Source: Methanococcoides sp. LMO-2 (GTDB lineage: Archaea; Halobacteriota; Methanosarcinia; Methanosarcinales; Methanosarcinaceae). From it: 64,000 nt of DNA. The position numbers and the translations under genes were made by a program. Of the stretch, positions 44,236-53,948 are shown piece by piece (position 1 is the first letter of the stretch; each line of letters starts with the position of its first letter). Below the pieces are notes generated by a model that saw only the letters and a program-made list of their open reading frames with translations, did not search any database and was not told where the DNA came from. The stretch is from NCBI RefSeq assembly GCF_038432375.1, contig NZ_JBCAUS010000002.1, positions 62,001 to 126,000 of the forward strand, written 5' to 3'.

Positions 44236-44880
44236 ATGAGTGATAAGTGTAGGTTATTACATCAATATTTCAATGGGATGGAGAAATTGAGTTTTCCTTT
44301 CGCAAATAAGGATATTCCTCAAAATGGGATATACATTCTTTTCGAAAAAGGAGAACATGCACACGATACTGATAGGATTGTACGGGTTGGTACCCATACT
44401 GGTGAAAACCAGTTAAGGTCGAGACTTCGCCAGCACTTCCTCAAAGAAAACAAAGATCGAAGTATATTCCGAAAAAATATTGGCCGGGCTCTTTTAAACA
44501 AAAAAGATGATCCTTTTCTTGAACATTGGGAATTGGATCTAACAACCAGAAAAGCAAAAGAGAAATACAATTTTTCTATTGATCACGATAAACAAAAAGA
44601 AATAGAAAACGAAGTCACGAAATATATACAGAACAATTTCAGTTTTGTTGTTTTTCCGGTTGTTGAGAAAGACAAAAGACTTGAAATTGAACAGAAACTG
44701 ATATCGACAATATCTCTATGCAGTGAATGTGCCCCTTCAGAAGATTGGTTTGGCCATTACTCTCCTAAAAAGAAAATACGCGAAAGTGGAATGTGGCTTG
44801 TTAATGGTTTGTATAAGGAACCGATGTCAGAGAAGGATATGGAATGGTTAATGGAATTACTAAAAATAAGTAAGAACTAA
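44236..44880 (+). CDS. GIY-YIG-like nuclease, island gene 4
   Basis: The 214-residue protein shows a GIY-YIG-type start: NGIYILFEKGEHAHDTDRIV with the GIY part, then VRVGTHTGENQLRSRLRQHF, where VGTHT stands for YIG and is followed by the catalytic-arginine region. The helical KNIGRALLNK and a later IENEVTKYI may contain the metal-binding glutamate. The C-terminal third, with CSECAPSEDWFGHYSP, is unlike common members. It probably cuts DNA. AAGGTG precedes ATG 44236. As the last gene of the island it may cleave DNA opened by the two glycosylase-like proteins; this is inference. Confidence 0.75.
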   Translation: MSDKCRLLHQYFNGMEKLSFPFANKDIPQNGIYILFEKGEHAHDTDRIVRVGTHTGENQLRSRLRQHFLKENKDRSIFRKNIGRALLNKKDDPFLEHWELDLTTRKAKEKYNFSIDHDKQKEIENEVTKYIQNNFSFVVFPVVEKDKRLEIEQKLISTISLCSECAPSEDWFGHYSPKKKIRESGMWLVNGLYKEPMSEKDMEWLMELLKISKN

Positions 44881-44883
44881 TTT

Positions 44884-45702
44884 TCAAAAATCAAAAATTA
44901 AATAATCCCTCCTCTTCCTTTTTGAAATCAACAAATAAACCACACCAAGAAGCAACAACACAATACACCCAATCGTCATATTGATAATCACAGGATACTG
45001 CCCCCCAAATCCATCAGGCGATGTGTGCTTCAACAATATTCCTGAATAAGCCCAGACAATAACAAGTCCGTAGGCAACATCCCTGTTCTTCAGCATTGTT
45101 GCAAGGCCGATAACAAGTCCTAAAGCAATTACTATAACAGTCCAGGAAGCGTCACTCAAAATGAAGTCTTTCCAGCCCAGGCTGACAAGAAGTATAGTTG
45201 CATTGGCAATGGTTGCTACGGTGATCCATCCGAAGTAAACGCTAAATGGAAGCCTGATAAAGAAATATTCGTTTTCAGAAAACTGTTCCCTGCTTGTCAG
45301 TTGATTTATCAGGATCAGGCAGATGAGGATCACGATCATCAGCAACATGGATAATGGGATTATTTCATAGTGCCATGCGAAGATCCAGGATGCATTGGCA
45401 ATGGAAGATACAGAGAACAGGATTCCGATCTTATAGATGAGTTCGGTCCTTTCGGTGGTTTTGTTTCCCTGAAAAATGCCAAGCTGGTAAAGGGTGTAGC
45501 CTCCCAGTAATAGGTATATGAGTCCCCAGATCGAAAAGGTCGCTCCGGCAGGGGCAAAAAGATTGGGGTAGGAGTCTGAGAGCTGGCCGGTGGTGATGTC
45601 ATTGATGGGGAGGATGTTGGCCAGTGCGTTGACGGTGATCATTATCAGGAACGTTAGTGTGGTGATGATTTTTATTGTTTGATTTCTTTGGGTTGTGTTC
45701 AT
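44884..45702 (-). CDS. TspO/MBR-related tryptophan-rich membrane protein
   Basis: The 272-residue protein has about eight membrane helices. The helix FAPAGATFSIWGLIYLLLGG and later LPFSVYFGWITVATIANATI match the TspO-like family often labelled tryptophan-rich sensory protein; it is longer than classical TspO (about 160). Relatives bind porphyrins or small lipophilic ligands, but the long form is not characterised to my knowledge. The gene is convergent with the island, its stop only 3 bases from the end of the GIY-YIG gene, so it marks the right border of the island. Confidence 0.75.
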   Translation of the reverse strand: MNTTQRNQTIKIITTLTFLIMITVNALANILPINDITTGQLSDSYPNLFAPAGATFSIWGLIYLLLGGYTLYQLGIFQGNKTTERTELIYKIGILFSVSSIANASWIFAWHYEIIPLSMLLMIVILICLILINQLTSREQFSENEYFFIRLPFSVYFGWITVATIANATILLVSLGWKDFILSDASWTVIVIALGLVIGLATMLKNRDVAYGLVIVWAYSGILLKHTSPDGFGGQYPVIINMTIGCIVLLLLGVVYLLISKRKRRDYLIFDF

Positions 45703-45828
45703 GATTGATTTGACCCCCCGTCAACTCGAATATGACTATTAGTTTAATCTGTTAATATTTCTTTAAATAATCTTTTACAAAAGTACGACTTGTTCTGCTG
45801 GGATTTCTGTTTTTCAAGGTGATGAAAG

Positions 45829-45942
45829 TTGAAAAACAAAAAGTTCGGATTTGAAATAACGAGTGAAAAAATAGATGATCCTATTGAGAGAAAAGATGGT
45901 GGTATCAAGTCAAAGCTCAAGAAGCTTAGGATTATCAAATAA
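45829..45942 (+). CDS. Possible 37-residue small protein with TTG start
   Basis: AAGGTGAT lies at ideal spacing before TTG 45829, and 37 codons run to TAA. The peptide is highly charged (KFGFEITSEKIDDPIERKDG, then IKSKLKKLRIIK). The strong ribosome binding site is the main support. I recognise no family, and no promoter is certain. Confidence 0.4.
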   Translation: MKNKKFGFEITSEKIDDPIERKDGGIKSKLKKLRIIK

Positions 45943-46121
45943 ATTTTGTGCTATCTCCAAACATTAGTCTTTAAACGTCCATTTTTCTTTATCCTCATCC
46001 CGTTTCAGACCAGCTTTAGCCTTCTGCTTCAGTGTTAATGAGGAAGAAGAAGTTTTCGTCGTATGCTGTGGTGCAATAACATTATTGCCCATAATAACAA
46101 ATGTTAGAGAGGGGAAGAGCG

Positions 46122-46289
46122 ATGAAGCTATTATGTTTAATTGGTCTCCATAAATGGGAAACGGTGTATGAATCTGGTCCGAGAATTGTACAGGAATGCA
46201 GGAAGTGCGGGAAGCTGCGATCATCGATGTATGATGTGTCAACAGGTGGACCGTATTGGGCCGACGGAGATTGGTGGAGAGACCAATAA
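46122..46289 (+). CDS. Small zinc-ribbon-like protein
   Basis: The 55-residue protein begins MKLLCLIGLHKWETVYES and has a CRKCGKLR pair, giving a likely zinc ribbon from the early C/H (CLIGLH) and the later CxxC. It ends with a Trp-rich tail (PYWADGDWWRDQ). GAGAGGGG upstream fits ATG 46122 better than an ATG seven codons earlier. Short proteins of the form C-x-G-x-H-x-W with CxxCG are frequent in methanogens but uncharacterised. Confidence 0.7.
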   Translation: MKLLCLIGLHKWETVYESGPRIVQECRKCGKLRSSMYDVSTGGPYWADGDWWRDQ

Positions 46290-46341
46290 CCACAAATTTC
46301 ATTTATACCGCTAATACTCTTATATATTAAACGAAAAAGGT

Positions 46342-46722
46342 ATGATAATGATGATGGATATTTCTATTTTTTTCGCAAGACTTTGGGGCAGTTACTTTGT
46401 GATTTTTGGATTGCTGTTTATTGTAACAAGACAATTGGGAAAGACCATAGAGATGACTGATGATAAAGCCTTTGTCATATCTACAGGTTACACCACATTA
46501 CTCATGGGATTAGTTACCGTAATCTTGCACAATGTTTGGGTTGCTGACTGGAGAGTCGCTATAACTATTCTAGGCTGGTCCACTGTAATCAAAGGAATTA
46601 TGAAAATTGGATTTCCAGAACATATCCATAAACAAGCACAAAGATTCAAAAAGAAACAGCCACTTAGCGCCGCCATCCTACTTATCTTAGGCGCATGGTT
46701 GTTATGGATGAGTTTTTATTAA
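46342..46722 (+). CDS. Membrane protein, four helices, unknown function
   Basis: The 126-residue protein has about four hydrophobic helices: near the start with WGSYFVIFGLLFIVT, then ISTGYTTLLMGLVTVILHNVW, a third around TILGWSTVIKGIMKIGF, and a last at the C-terminus. A basic cytoplasmic loop (HIHKQAQRFKKKQP) lies between helices three and four. I do not recognise a named family. The start is ambiguous among ATG 46342, 46348 and 46351; AAAGGT overlaps the first, so one of the later ones may be used. Confidence 0.65.
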   Translation: MIMMMDISIFFARLWGSYFVIFGLLFIVTRQLGKTIEMTDDKAFVISTGYTTLLMGLVTVILHNVWVADWRVAITILGWSTVIKGIMKIGFPEHIHKQAQRFKKKQPLSAAILLILGAWLLWMSFY

Positions 46723-46787
46723 TAAGCACCCCTCCGCCCAACTTTGTTCAATAACTCATCATTTTCCTTTTCGAATTCAAAAATACA

Positions 46788-49700
46788 TCACTCCCCCTCC
46801 CACCACTCACAGATCCCCTTAAAATCACAGTAATAACAATTCGGCTCCCCATCAACCTCGAAATCATCCTTCAGAACCTTCTCCACAACAGCATTGATGC
46901 TATCCACTACCATCTCGATTCTCCCCTCATCCACATCCATCATCCGAAGCTCCTGGACCTCGGGGTTGACGTAAAGTAACCCGGCTTTTACCGGGAGTTT
47001 CCCGTACATCTCCTTCACGGCCAGGCAATAGAGGGCCAGCTGGACATCGTCCTTCAGCTTGCTCTTTGGGAGGGTGGTCTTGCCGGTCTTGTAGTCGATG
47101 ACGATGTATTCGCCTTCCGGTGTCCGGTCTACACGATCGATGACCCCTCCGAAATGGGCACCTTTCAGGTCGAGGTCGAAGAATTCTTCCACTGCAACGG
47201 TCTCGTTGGGATTGTCGGCTTCGAAGCGGAACCAGAAGTCCAGCATCTGCTTCATCTTGCCGTGTTCCTGTTGTTCCTGGGTTCTGGAAGGGTAGGCTGC
47301 GGGGTCCCAGATGTCATCCAGCAGCTTGCTGGCTGTTGTGATGTCAATGGATTCTCCTTTCATGTCCATTTGGGACAGTTGTTCGTAGACGGAGTGGACA
47401 TCTGTACCGACCTGGAAATAGGTCTTCTGCGGAGTGGGAATGTTGAGGACTGTCCCGTACTTGAACTTCAGCGGGCAGTCCTGGTATTTCTTTATCTTTG
47501 AAGCTGAGAATCTCATGTTCGGGTCCACAAGGGGCGGGATGTTGTTGTCGATCAGGTCCTCCAGTTCCTGCGGCTGCCTGGGGTTGACCTGCAGGAAATC
47601 CTTAGCATCAAAAGCTGCAAGGTTGCCTTCATCCTCGATCTCCCTGAGCTGGGCGAGGACCACAAGGGACTCCAGGGCCTGCTTTAACTGGCCCTGCTTT
47701 GAATACATGCCGAGCATCCGGAGGTATTCGTCTTTCTTCTTCATCAGGGGCGAGACATCCTCCACCTCGCTCTTCCTTTCGAACTGCTCCGCTTCGATAT
47801 ACTCGACCAGCGGGTTTGACGTGTAATCAAGCTGTGTGAGGAACTCGCTCGCAGAGACCTTCCGTTTGTTGCCTTCATACTTTTCAGGGAACATCAGGTA
47901 AAGCTCTTCCTTTGCCCTTGTCATGGCAACATAGGCCAGCCTTCTTTCCTCCTCAAGGTGCAGCACCTTCTCGTCCACATCCCTCTGTCTGCCCTTTGAC
48001 AGCTCCTTTGGGACGGTGAAGGCCTTTCTCCTGTAGGTCAGGGGTAGGTGCCTGGTGGCCATGTCGCAGACGAACACCACCTTCGCTTCCTTGCCCTTGG
48101 ACTGGTGGATGGTCATCACCTTCACAGTATCCTCATCACTGGACACGCCTTCGTCCAGGTCCAGGCCGAACACCAGCTCCAGGTCCTCAACCACTGTTTC
48201 CAGCTCACTGCCGCCGTCAACCAGCTCAAGGTCTTCCACAGTGGTCACAAGGGAGTTCAGTATGGAGATGTTCCTTCTGGATGAGAGCGTATCCTCCTGC
48301 AGCTGTGTCCTGTAGAAGTCGGTCTTCTCGGACAGCAGGTGCTTCACAGTATCCGATGGCAGGTTGCTCTTCTTGTATTCGATCAGCTCATTGAGCCGGG
48401 AAACGATGGACCTTATCAGGTCCTTCTGGCTGATGTCAAGCTCGTCAAGGTGGTAGAGCAGCACGGAATATATCCCGTCGCCTGTATCGCTGTCATCCCT
48501 GCTGATCTTCAGTGCCTGAAGGTTGATCTTCTGCAGGTTGTGCTCGCTCACACCCTCCCTTGACAGAATCTTTGCAAAGGCGATCCCGTTGTTGAACGGA
48601 TCGGCCACCACATGGAGGTATGCCATTGCTTCCCTGACCACCGGGAAACGGTTCAGCTGGAGGCTGCCTACAAATTCCACAGGCACCATCCTCTGCTTCA
48701 GTGATTCGCTGAACTTCTTCCCGTCAGCCCTTTTTCGTGTAAGTATGAAGATCTCGCCCGGCTGCACGCCTTCATTGATCATGTCCGTGATCTCTTCAGC
48801 GACCCACTCTGCCTCGCTCACATCATCAGGAGCCTTGACAACCTTCACCTCGCTCTTCTCGCCATTGTGGGCCGTGAGGTTCTTCTCCTGCCTCTGGGGG
48901 TTATTCGCAATGAGCTGCTGGGACAGCTGCACGATCTGTGAGCTTGACCTGTAGTTCTTCTCAAGCGGGATCTTCTCAAGGGTTTGGTAGTATTCCTGCA
49001 ACTGCTCGATGTTGGCAAGGTATGCTCCCCTGAAACGGTAGATGCACTGGTCATCGTCAGCCACACAGGTCAGGTTGTTGCCATCCGCTATCAGGTGTAC
49101 CAGGAACAGCTGTGCGAAATTAGTATCCTGGAACTCATCCACTAGAACATAGTCATATCTGGATCTCACCATGTTCCTGACAACATCGTTCGTCTCAAGC
49201 AGGTTGCAGGCCATGGAGATCATATCGTCATAGTCAAGGAACCCGTTGTCACTCTTGTACTGCTGGTAGTGCTCATAGAACCTTGCCAGGTCGCTCAGCT
49301 TTAGCAGGACATCCCTCTCACCCTCCTCTATGCTTGCATCTTCCAGTTTCCTGCCTGCATATTCAGCCAGCTCTGCCGGTGAGACGAGATGGTCCTTCAG
49401 CTGGGATACTCCTTCCAGCAGGCTGGTAATGAGGTCGTATGGCTTTGCTGGGATGGCAAGGTTCTGAAAGTCGAATGAGTCTATGTTCTTGATCCCCCAT
49501 ACGTGGGAGTGTTCCTTTGAGATCAGCTTTGCGTTCTGGTTTATGCCAAGGTACAGGGAGAACTCGCGTATCAGGTCGTTGCAGAATGAGTGGAACGTGG
49601 AGACCGTGATTCCGCTGCCGACACCGATCTTGATCTCTATCCTCTCCTGCATCTCCCCGGCTGCTTTTTCGGAGAAGGTCAGTGCCAGTATCTTTTCCGG

Positions 49701-49844
49701 GGAGAGGTTATTTTCGGTGAGGTCCACCACTTTCTCTGTGATGGTGAATGTCTTTCCTGAGCCCGGGCCGGCCAGGATGAGGAGCGGGCCTTCGGTGTAT
49801 GTGACTGCTTTTTGCTGGTCTGGATTAAGTTTGGTGGATGGCAA
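46788..49844 (-). CDS. UvrD/Rep-type helicase fused to RecB/Cas4-like nuclease
   Basis: The 1018-residue protein combines a superfamily-1 helicase with a C-terminal PD-(D/E)XK nuclease. Helicase motifs are AGPGSGKTFTITEKV (residues about 26-40), FSEKAAGEMQERI, VDEFQDTNFAQ, ADDDQCIYRFRGA, KNYRSS and VMTIHQSKGKEAKVVFV with AMTRAKEELYL. The nuclease shows GGVIDRVDRTPEG and YIVIDYKTGKT, flanked by an Fe-S cysteine set: one Cys in YQDCPLKFKYG and a terminal CYYCDFKGIC. This is the AddAB/RecB-like arrangement, suited to processing DNA double-strand breaks. The gene is monocistronic. Confidence 0.93.
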   Translation of the reverse strand: MPSTKLNPDQQKAVTYTEGPLLILAGPGSGKTFTITEKVVDLTENNLSPEKILALTFSEKAAGEMQERIEIKIGVGSGITVSTFHSFCNDLIREFSLYLGINQNAKLISKEHSHVWGIKNIDSFDFQNLAIPAKPYDLITSLLEGVSQLKDHLVSPAELAEYAGRKLEDASIEEGERDVLLKLSDLARFYEHYQQYKSDNGFLDYDDMISMACNLLETNDVVRNMVRSRYDYVLVDEFQDTNFAQLFLVHLIADGNNLTCVADDDQCIYRFRGAYLANIEQLQEYYQTLEKIPLEKNYRSSSQIVQLSQQLIANNPQRQEKNLTAHNGEKSEVKVVKAPDDVSEAEWVAEEITDMINEGVQPGEIFILTRKRADGKKFSESLKQRMVPVEFVGSLQLNRFPVVREAMAYLHVVADPFNNGIAFAKILSREGVSEHNLQKINLQALKISRDDSDTGDGIYSVLLYHLDELDISQKDLIRSIVSRLNELIEYKKSNLPSDTVKHLLSEKTDFYRTQLQEDTLSSRRNISILNSLVTTVEDLELVDGGSELETVVEDLELVFGLDLDEGVSSDEDTVKVMTIHQSKGKEAKVVFVCDMATRHLPLTYRRKAFTVPKELSKGRQRDVDEKVLHLEEERRLAYVAMTRAKEELYLMFPEKYEGNKRKVSASEFLTQLDYTSNPLVEYIEAEQFERKSEVEDVSPLMKKKDEYLRMLGMYSKQGQLKQALESLVVLAQLREIEDEGNLAAFDAKDFLQVNPRQPQELEDLIDNNIPPLVDPNMRFSASKIKKYQDCPLKFKYGTVLNIPTPQKTYFQVGTDVHSVYEQLSQMDMKGESIDITTASKLLDDIWDPAAYPSRTQEQQEHGKMKQMLDFWFRFEADNPNETVAVEEFFDLDLKGAHFGGVIDRVDRTPEGEYIVIDYKTGKTTLPKSKLKDDVQLALYCLAVKEMYGKLPVKAGLLYVNPEVQELRMMDVDEGRIEMVVDSINAVVEKVLKDDFEVDGEPNCYYCDFKGICEWWEGE

Positions 49845-49990
49845 GATCGAGTACCCCTTTGATAACGTGATTTGAAAATGTTGTATGAGGAGTTAAAGAT
49901 TTGAGGGGTGTTATAGTTTATGATTTATCTTTGTGGCTTGAGGGAGCAAGATAGGAATACTTAAAATGAAAAGAAATTAATTTTATTAGT

Positions 49991-50611
49991 ATGGGCAATG
50001 ACAGGAACAAGCTACTATCCCTGGAAGAGCACATTTCAGAGAGTTCCAGGATCTTAGGATTACGTAGCATTCCGCATATCGTTGTTGAAGAGCGAGGGCT
50101 TCCCAATGCTCGTACTAACCTGAGCAAGATCCTGATCACAACTGCAGCTCTGGAAATATTCACCGAAGAAGAACAATTTGCGATAATTGACCATGAATTG
50201 GGACATATATCCAACAAATACAAAGACTGGATCTTTTATGCTTACCTGATGCTGCCTTTCATAGCATTTATGATGCTTATGTGGATTGGTTTGTCTGTTC
50301 TTCCGGTCCTTTCCACAATGGTACTTCTTTTTTCATTACTGTTGTTTGTGATTCTAAGGTTCCCGTTGAATCAATGGATAATAAAATTAAAAAGGAGATC
50401 TGAATTTGAAGCAGACGGCATATCTGCAAAATTAGGGAACAAAGATGCTCTGGTATCAGCTTTAGTGAAATTGAAACCCCTCTTAAATGAGAATGGAGGG
50501 AGTCGTGACAGCTATAATTCAATTGTGCAGCTTATTTTCAGATTTTACTTTTCAAAAAACAATGTATATCCATCCATTGAAGAACGGATAGAGAGGTTGA
50601 AAAGATATTGA
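49991..50611 (+). CDS. M48-family membrane metallopeptidase
   Basis: The 206-residue protein is a short HtpX-like peptidase. The zinc site HELGH lies in FAIIDHELGHISNKY (around residue 70), two membrane helices follow (about 82-118), and the third ligand is likely the Glu in RRSEFEADGISAKLG. It lacks the usual N-terminal membrane helices of HtpX, so it is a reduced form. No ribosome binding site is seen and TATA-like AATACTTAAAA lies about 25-35 bases upstream, which suggests a leaderless transcript. It probably cleaves membrane proteins from the cytoplasmic side. Confidence 0.85.
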   Translation: MGNDRNKLLSLEEHISESSRILGLRSIPHIVVEERGLPNARTNLSKILITTAALEIFTEEEQFAIIDHELGHISNKYKDWIFYAYLMLPFIAFMMLMWIGLSVLPVLSTMVLLFSLLLFVILRFPLNQWIIKLKRRSEFEADGISAKLGNKDALVSALVKLKPLLNENGGSRDSYNSIVQLIFRFYFSKNNVYPSIEERIERLKRY

Positions 50612-50664
50612 CTAATTTACTAACGTGGAAACCCTGATAAACTATCACCAATCAATATTTTCAT

Positions 50665-51531
50665 ATGATCTGGTTCCTTTTTGCCTTCCTGGGTGCTTTC
50701 TTTGATGCCACTTATTTTATGCTGGTTAAGAAACTGCTCAAAGAGGTTGACCAGTATGTTCTTGCTACCGGAATTTTCTTTTTTGCTTTTGCCATCCTCT
50801 TCACAATTTCCTGGTTAAGGGGATTCCCTGCCCTTGGAGATGCTTTTCTTTATTCTGTGATTTCGACCACGCTACTCAATATCTTGGCCATTATTCTATC
50901 GTACAGGGCATTGAAGATCTCAGACCTGTCCCTCACTATCCCGATGATCTCCTTTACACCCGCTTTCCTGATATTGACATCATTCATCATGCTTGCTGAG
51001 TTTCCCTCCCAAGAGGGTATTTTCGGTATAATGCTGATCGTTGTGGGCTCCTATGTATTGAATTCAACTGCCGACCAGCAAAACATGTTAGAGCCTCTAA
51101 GTTCGATCTTCAGGAACCGGGGTCCTCTTTACATGCTGGTCGTTGCGTTCCTGTACAGTATCTCATCGAACTACGACAAAATGGTTGTTCTAAACTCAGA
51201 CATCTTCTTTGGCACATCGATCGTATGTTTGCTGATTAGTGTAACGTTCCTTGTGATTTCCCTATTCAAGAGGACCAGCAACATAATAACGGCATGTGTC
51301 AATAATTTGTCCGGTTTCCTTCTGATCGGTATCGTGATAACCCTGATCGCTGTATCAGTAAATATTGCATTGACCATGCAGATAGTCCCATACGTCATTT
51401 CCGTGAAACGATTTAATGCACTGTTCAGTGTAGCATTCGGGATACTGATATTCAAAGAGACAAATGTTCGGAGAAAAGGTTTTGGAGCCGTTATCATGGC
51501 ACTTGGTGCAATTATTATTTTTTTATTTTGA
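50665..51531 (+). CDS. EamA/DMT-family transporter
   Basis: The 288-residue protein has ten membrane helices in two repeated halves, the layout of EamA-type drug/metabolite exporters (FAFLGAFFDATYFMLVKKLL at the start, a second half beginning RGPLYMLVVAFLYSISSNYDK). The helix with FNALFSVAFGILIFKE is typical of the family. The substrate is not known. It follows the M48 gene after 54 bases and could share its transcript. Confidence 0.85.
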   Translation: MIWFLFAFLGAFFDATYFMLVKKLLKEVDQYVLATGIFFFAFAILFTISWLRGFPALGDAFLYSVISTTLLNILAIILSYRALKISDLSLTIPMISFTPAFLILTSFIMLAEFPSQEGIFGIMLIVVGSYVLNSTADQQNMLEPLSSIFRNRGPLYMLVVAFLYSISSNYDKMVVLNSDIFFGTSIVCLLISVTFLVISLFKRTSNIITACVNNLSGFLLIGIVITLIAVSVNIALTMQIVPYVISVKRFNALFSVAFGILIFKETNVRRKGFGAVIMALGAIIIFLF

Positions 51532-51801
51532 GATTGAAGAGTTTCCATATTTCAGGATCAAGGATTTGTTTACAGCTTGACCAACATAAGTGAGTTATTC
51601 AGGAAGATTGGCTACGATCTCTGTTTTAAAGGGCAGATACAAAATGTAACGATTAATAAGCTATTTTCTAAATTTATCACAAAAAGGAAAATCATGGCCA
51701 ATCGGACTTGGCTACCAGCAACAAATATAAGTATGCTAAGATTATTTATGCAACCCTCCAAGCGAACACCCAAAAACGATACAATCCGATGAGCTTTTGA
51801 A

Positions 51802-53727
51802 ATGGAATCGAACAACATCTCTCTGAAAAACAAGATCCTTGTTTATGTCATCTTAGGTGCTTTCCTAATTCTATCTGTATCTGCAATAGTTAGTATTTCT
51901 ACTGTAACTGGTCAACAGGAGGAAATGGCATATCAGCAGTCCATAGAAATAACCAAGAATTATGCAAATTATTTCGATGGAAATGCAAGAAAAAATCAGG
52001 CGATCACTACCACGATCTCGACAGCAATGAGCAATTACGATTCAGCTGATAGGGGTGAGGTGAATGATATGCTAAAGGGCATACTTTTGGAGAACCCACA
52101 ACTGATCGGAGTTTATGTTGCCTATGAGCCCAATGCTTTTGATGGCAGGGATGCTGATTTCATAGGAACTGAAGGACATGACGGGACCGGAAGGTTTCTA
52201 CCATTCTGGAACACGATAAATGGTCCGATAAGTGTTGAGCCTCTTGAAGATTATGAGACATCAGAATATTACCAGCTTCCAAAGGAACTTCAACAAACTG
52301 TGGTCATAGAGCCTTACTTTTACCGCGGGATACTGATGGTGAGCTATGTCTCTCCTATTATGAGAAATGGTGAGTTCGTTGGAATTGGCGGGGTTGATGT
52401 ATCGCTCGAATATTTTGATGACATCATGTCTAATGTTACTGCTTTTGAGAGCGGTTATACTTTTGTTACAAGTAACAGCGGTATACTGTTGTCCCATCCG
52501 GAGCATAAGGAATGGATCGGGACAAAGAAGCTAGATGACTTTGGAGTTGCCGAGATCTCTGAGATGGCAACTGACATCAGAGGTGGAAAAAGAGGATACA
52601 TTGAAACAACAGACCCTGACACCGGCAGGGAAGTTGTGATGTTCTATGAGCCAATTAATGGAGGTACCTATAGTTTTGTCCTCTGTGCACCCAAAGATGA
52701 GATGCTTGCAGGGGTAACGGTCCTGAGGAACAGGCTAATATTCATGTCCCTGTTCTCAATTGTTCTCGTGGGTGGAGTTGCTTATATGGTTGGTCGCTCA
52801 ACAGACCAGACCATCAAAAAGATGCTGAATGATTTTAGATTGATATCCGATAATGCACTAACCGGAAATTTTGATACAAGGGCCGATACCAACGTACAGG
52901 TCGATTTTAAGAAGATCCCTGTAGGTCTCAATCAGATCCTGGATAACATGGGCAAGCTTACAAAGGAAAATGAAAAAGCAATGGATGCCCTGTTGCATGC
53001 AAAGATCGAAGCTGAAAATGCAGATCGCACCAAGGCTGATTTCATCTCAAATATGAGCCATGAGTTAAGAACCCCTCTTACTTTGATCATCGGTTTTTCA
53101 GATATACTTGACAGTGAACATTACGGCGCTTTGAATGAAGATCAGAAAAAGTATACGTCCAGTGTGCTTAAAAACGCAAATCACCTTTTGGAGCTGATCA
53201 CTGACCTTCTTGATTTCTCAAACGTTGAGGTCGGGACGATGGAACTTCACATTAAAGATTTCTCTGCAGCCGATACTATCGATGAAATAGAAGCATTGAT
53301 AATGCCGATTGCATCAGAGAAGGACATCGACATTTCATTTGATATCGATATGGAAGTGCCTGACATGAAAGCTGACGTAATAAAATTCAAGCAGATCCTT
53401 TACCACCTCGTAAACAATGCTATTAAGTTCACAGATAACGGAGGATCAGTTATCATTGGCGGTAAAATATCTGATGATTCTGTACATATATCCATTAAGG
53501 ATACAGGGATTGGCATTTCACCAGAGGATCAGGATAAACTGTTCAAACCTTTCTATCAGGTAGATGCTTCAAGTACCAGAGAGTACGGAGGCACCGGACT
53601 TGGCCTTGCACTTGTCAGAAAATTTGTTGAAATGCACGGTGGTGAGGTCTGGGTGGAGAGTGAATTAGGCGAAGGTAGTACGTTCACATTTACAGTTCCA
53701 ACGGGCCAAATGGCTGATGAGCAGTGA
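51802..53727 (+). CDS. Membrane-bound dCache sensor histidine kinase
   Basis: The 641-residue kinase has an N-terminal membrane helix (about 10-32), a large extracellular dCache domain (about 35-305) with GVYVAYEPNAFDGRD and VSPIMRNGEFVGIGGVDVSL, and a second helix near 312-330. A HAMP-like linker comes next, followed by HisKA (SNMSHELRTPLTLIIGFSDI) and HATPase_c ([31 protein letters not shown]). dCache domains bind small molecules such as amino acids, amines or organic acids. The kinase core closely resembles that of the PAS-GAF kinase at 36.8-38.9 kb. No regulator gene is adjacent. Confidence 0.92.
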   Translation: MESNNISLKNKILVYVILGAFLILSVSAIVSISTVTGQQEEMAYQQSIEITKNYANYFDGNARKNQAITTTISTAMSNYDSADRGEVNDMLKGILLENPQLIGVYVAYEPNAFDGRDADFIGTEGHDGTGRFLPFWNTINGPISVEPLEDYETSEYYQLPKELQQTVVIEPYFYRGILMVSYVSPIMRNGEFVGIGGVDVSLEYFDDIMSNVTAFESGYTFVTSNSGILLSHPEHKEWIGTKKLDDFGVAEISEMATDIRGGKRGYIETTDPDTGREVVMFYEPINGGTYSFVLCAPKDEMLAGVTVLRNRLIFMSLFSIVLVGGVAYMVGRSTDQTIKKMLNDFRLISDNALTGNFDTRADTNVQVDFKKIPVGLNQILDNMGKLTKENEKAMDALLHAKIEAENADRTKADFISNMSHELRTPLTLIIGFSDILDSEHYGALNEDQKKYTSSVLKNANHLLELITDLLDFSNVEVGTMELHIKDFSAADTIDEIEALIMPIASEKDIDISFDIDMEVPDMKADVIKFKQILYHLVNNAIKFTDNGGSVIIGGKISDDSVHISIKDTGIGISPEDQDKLFKPFYQVDASSTREYGGTGLGLALVRKFVEMHGGEVWVESELGEGSTFTFTVPTGQMADEQ

Positions 53728-53948
53728 GGAACATATAATCATCACTTCTCCATTTTTCACTTAACATCATTAATCCCACATTTTCCAATTTTATCAATAT
53801 ATGGGTCACACCTTTTATTGTATCAGATTTTACAAAATAGATACAAAAACGGTGTATGTATTAACCAAATCATTTGATCACCCAAAATAGTATTAAACTT
53901 AAAGTAAGTAGAATACACCAAACCCCCATTTAAGGAGAATATCAAAAA

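Noticed and set aside
45744-45938. 64-codon minus-strand frame
   Set aside because: No ribosome binding site, and it opposes the better supported small gene at 45829.
45964-46302. 112-codon minus-strand frame
   Set aside because: It overlaps the zinc-ribbon gene in antisense; only its last 25 residues look protein-like and there is no start signal.
51577-51792. 71-codon frame before the dCache kinase
   Set aside because: Composition is unlike a protein, with no ribosome binding site; it looks like promoter DNA.
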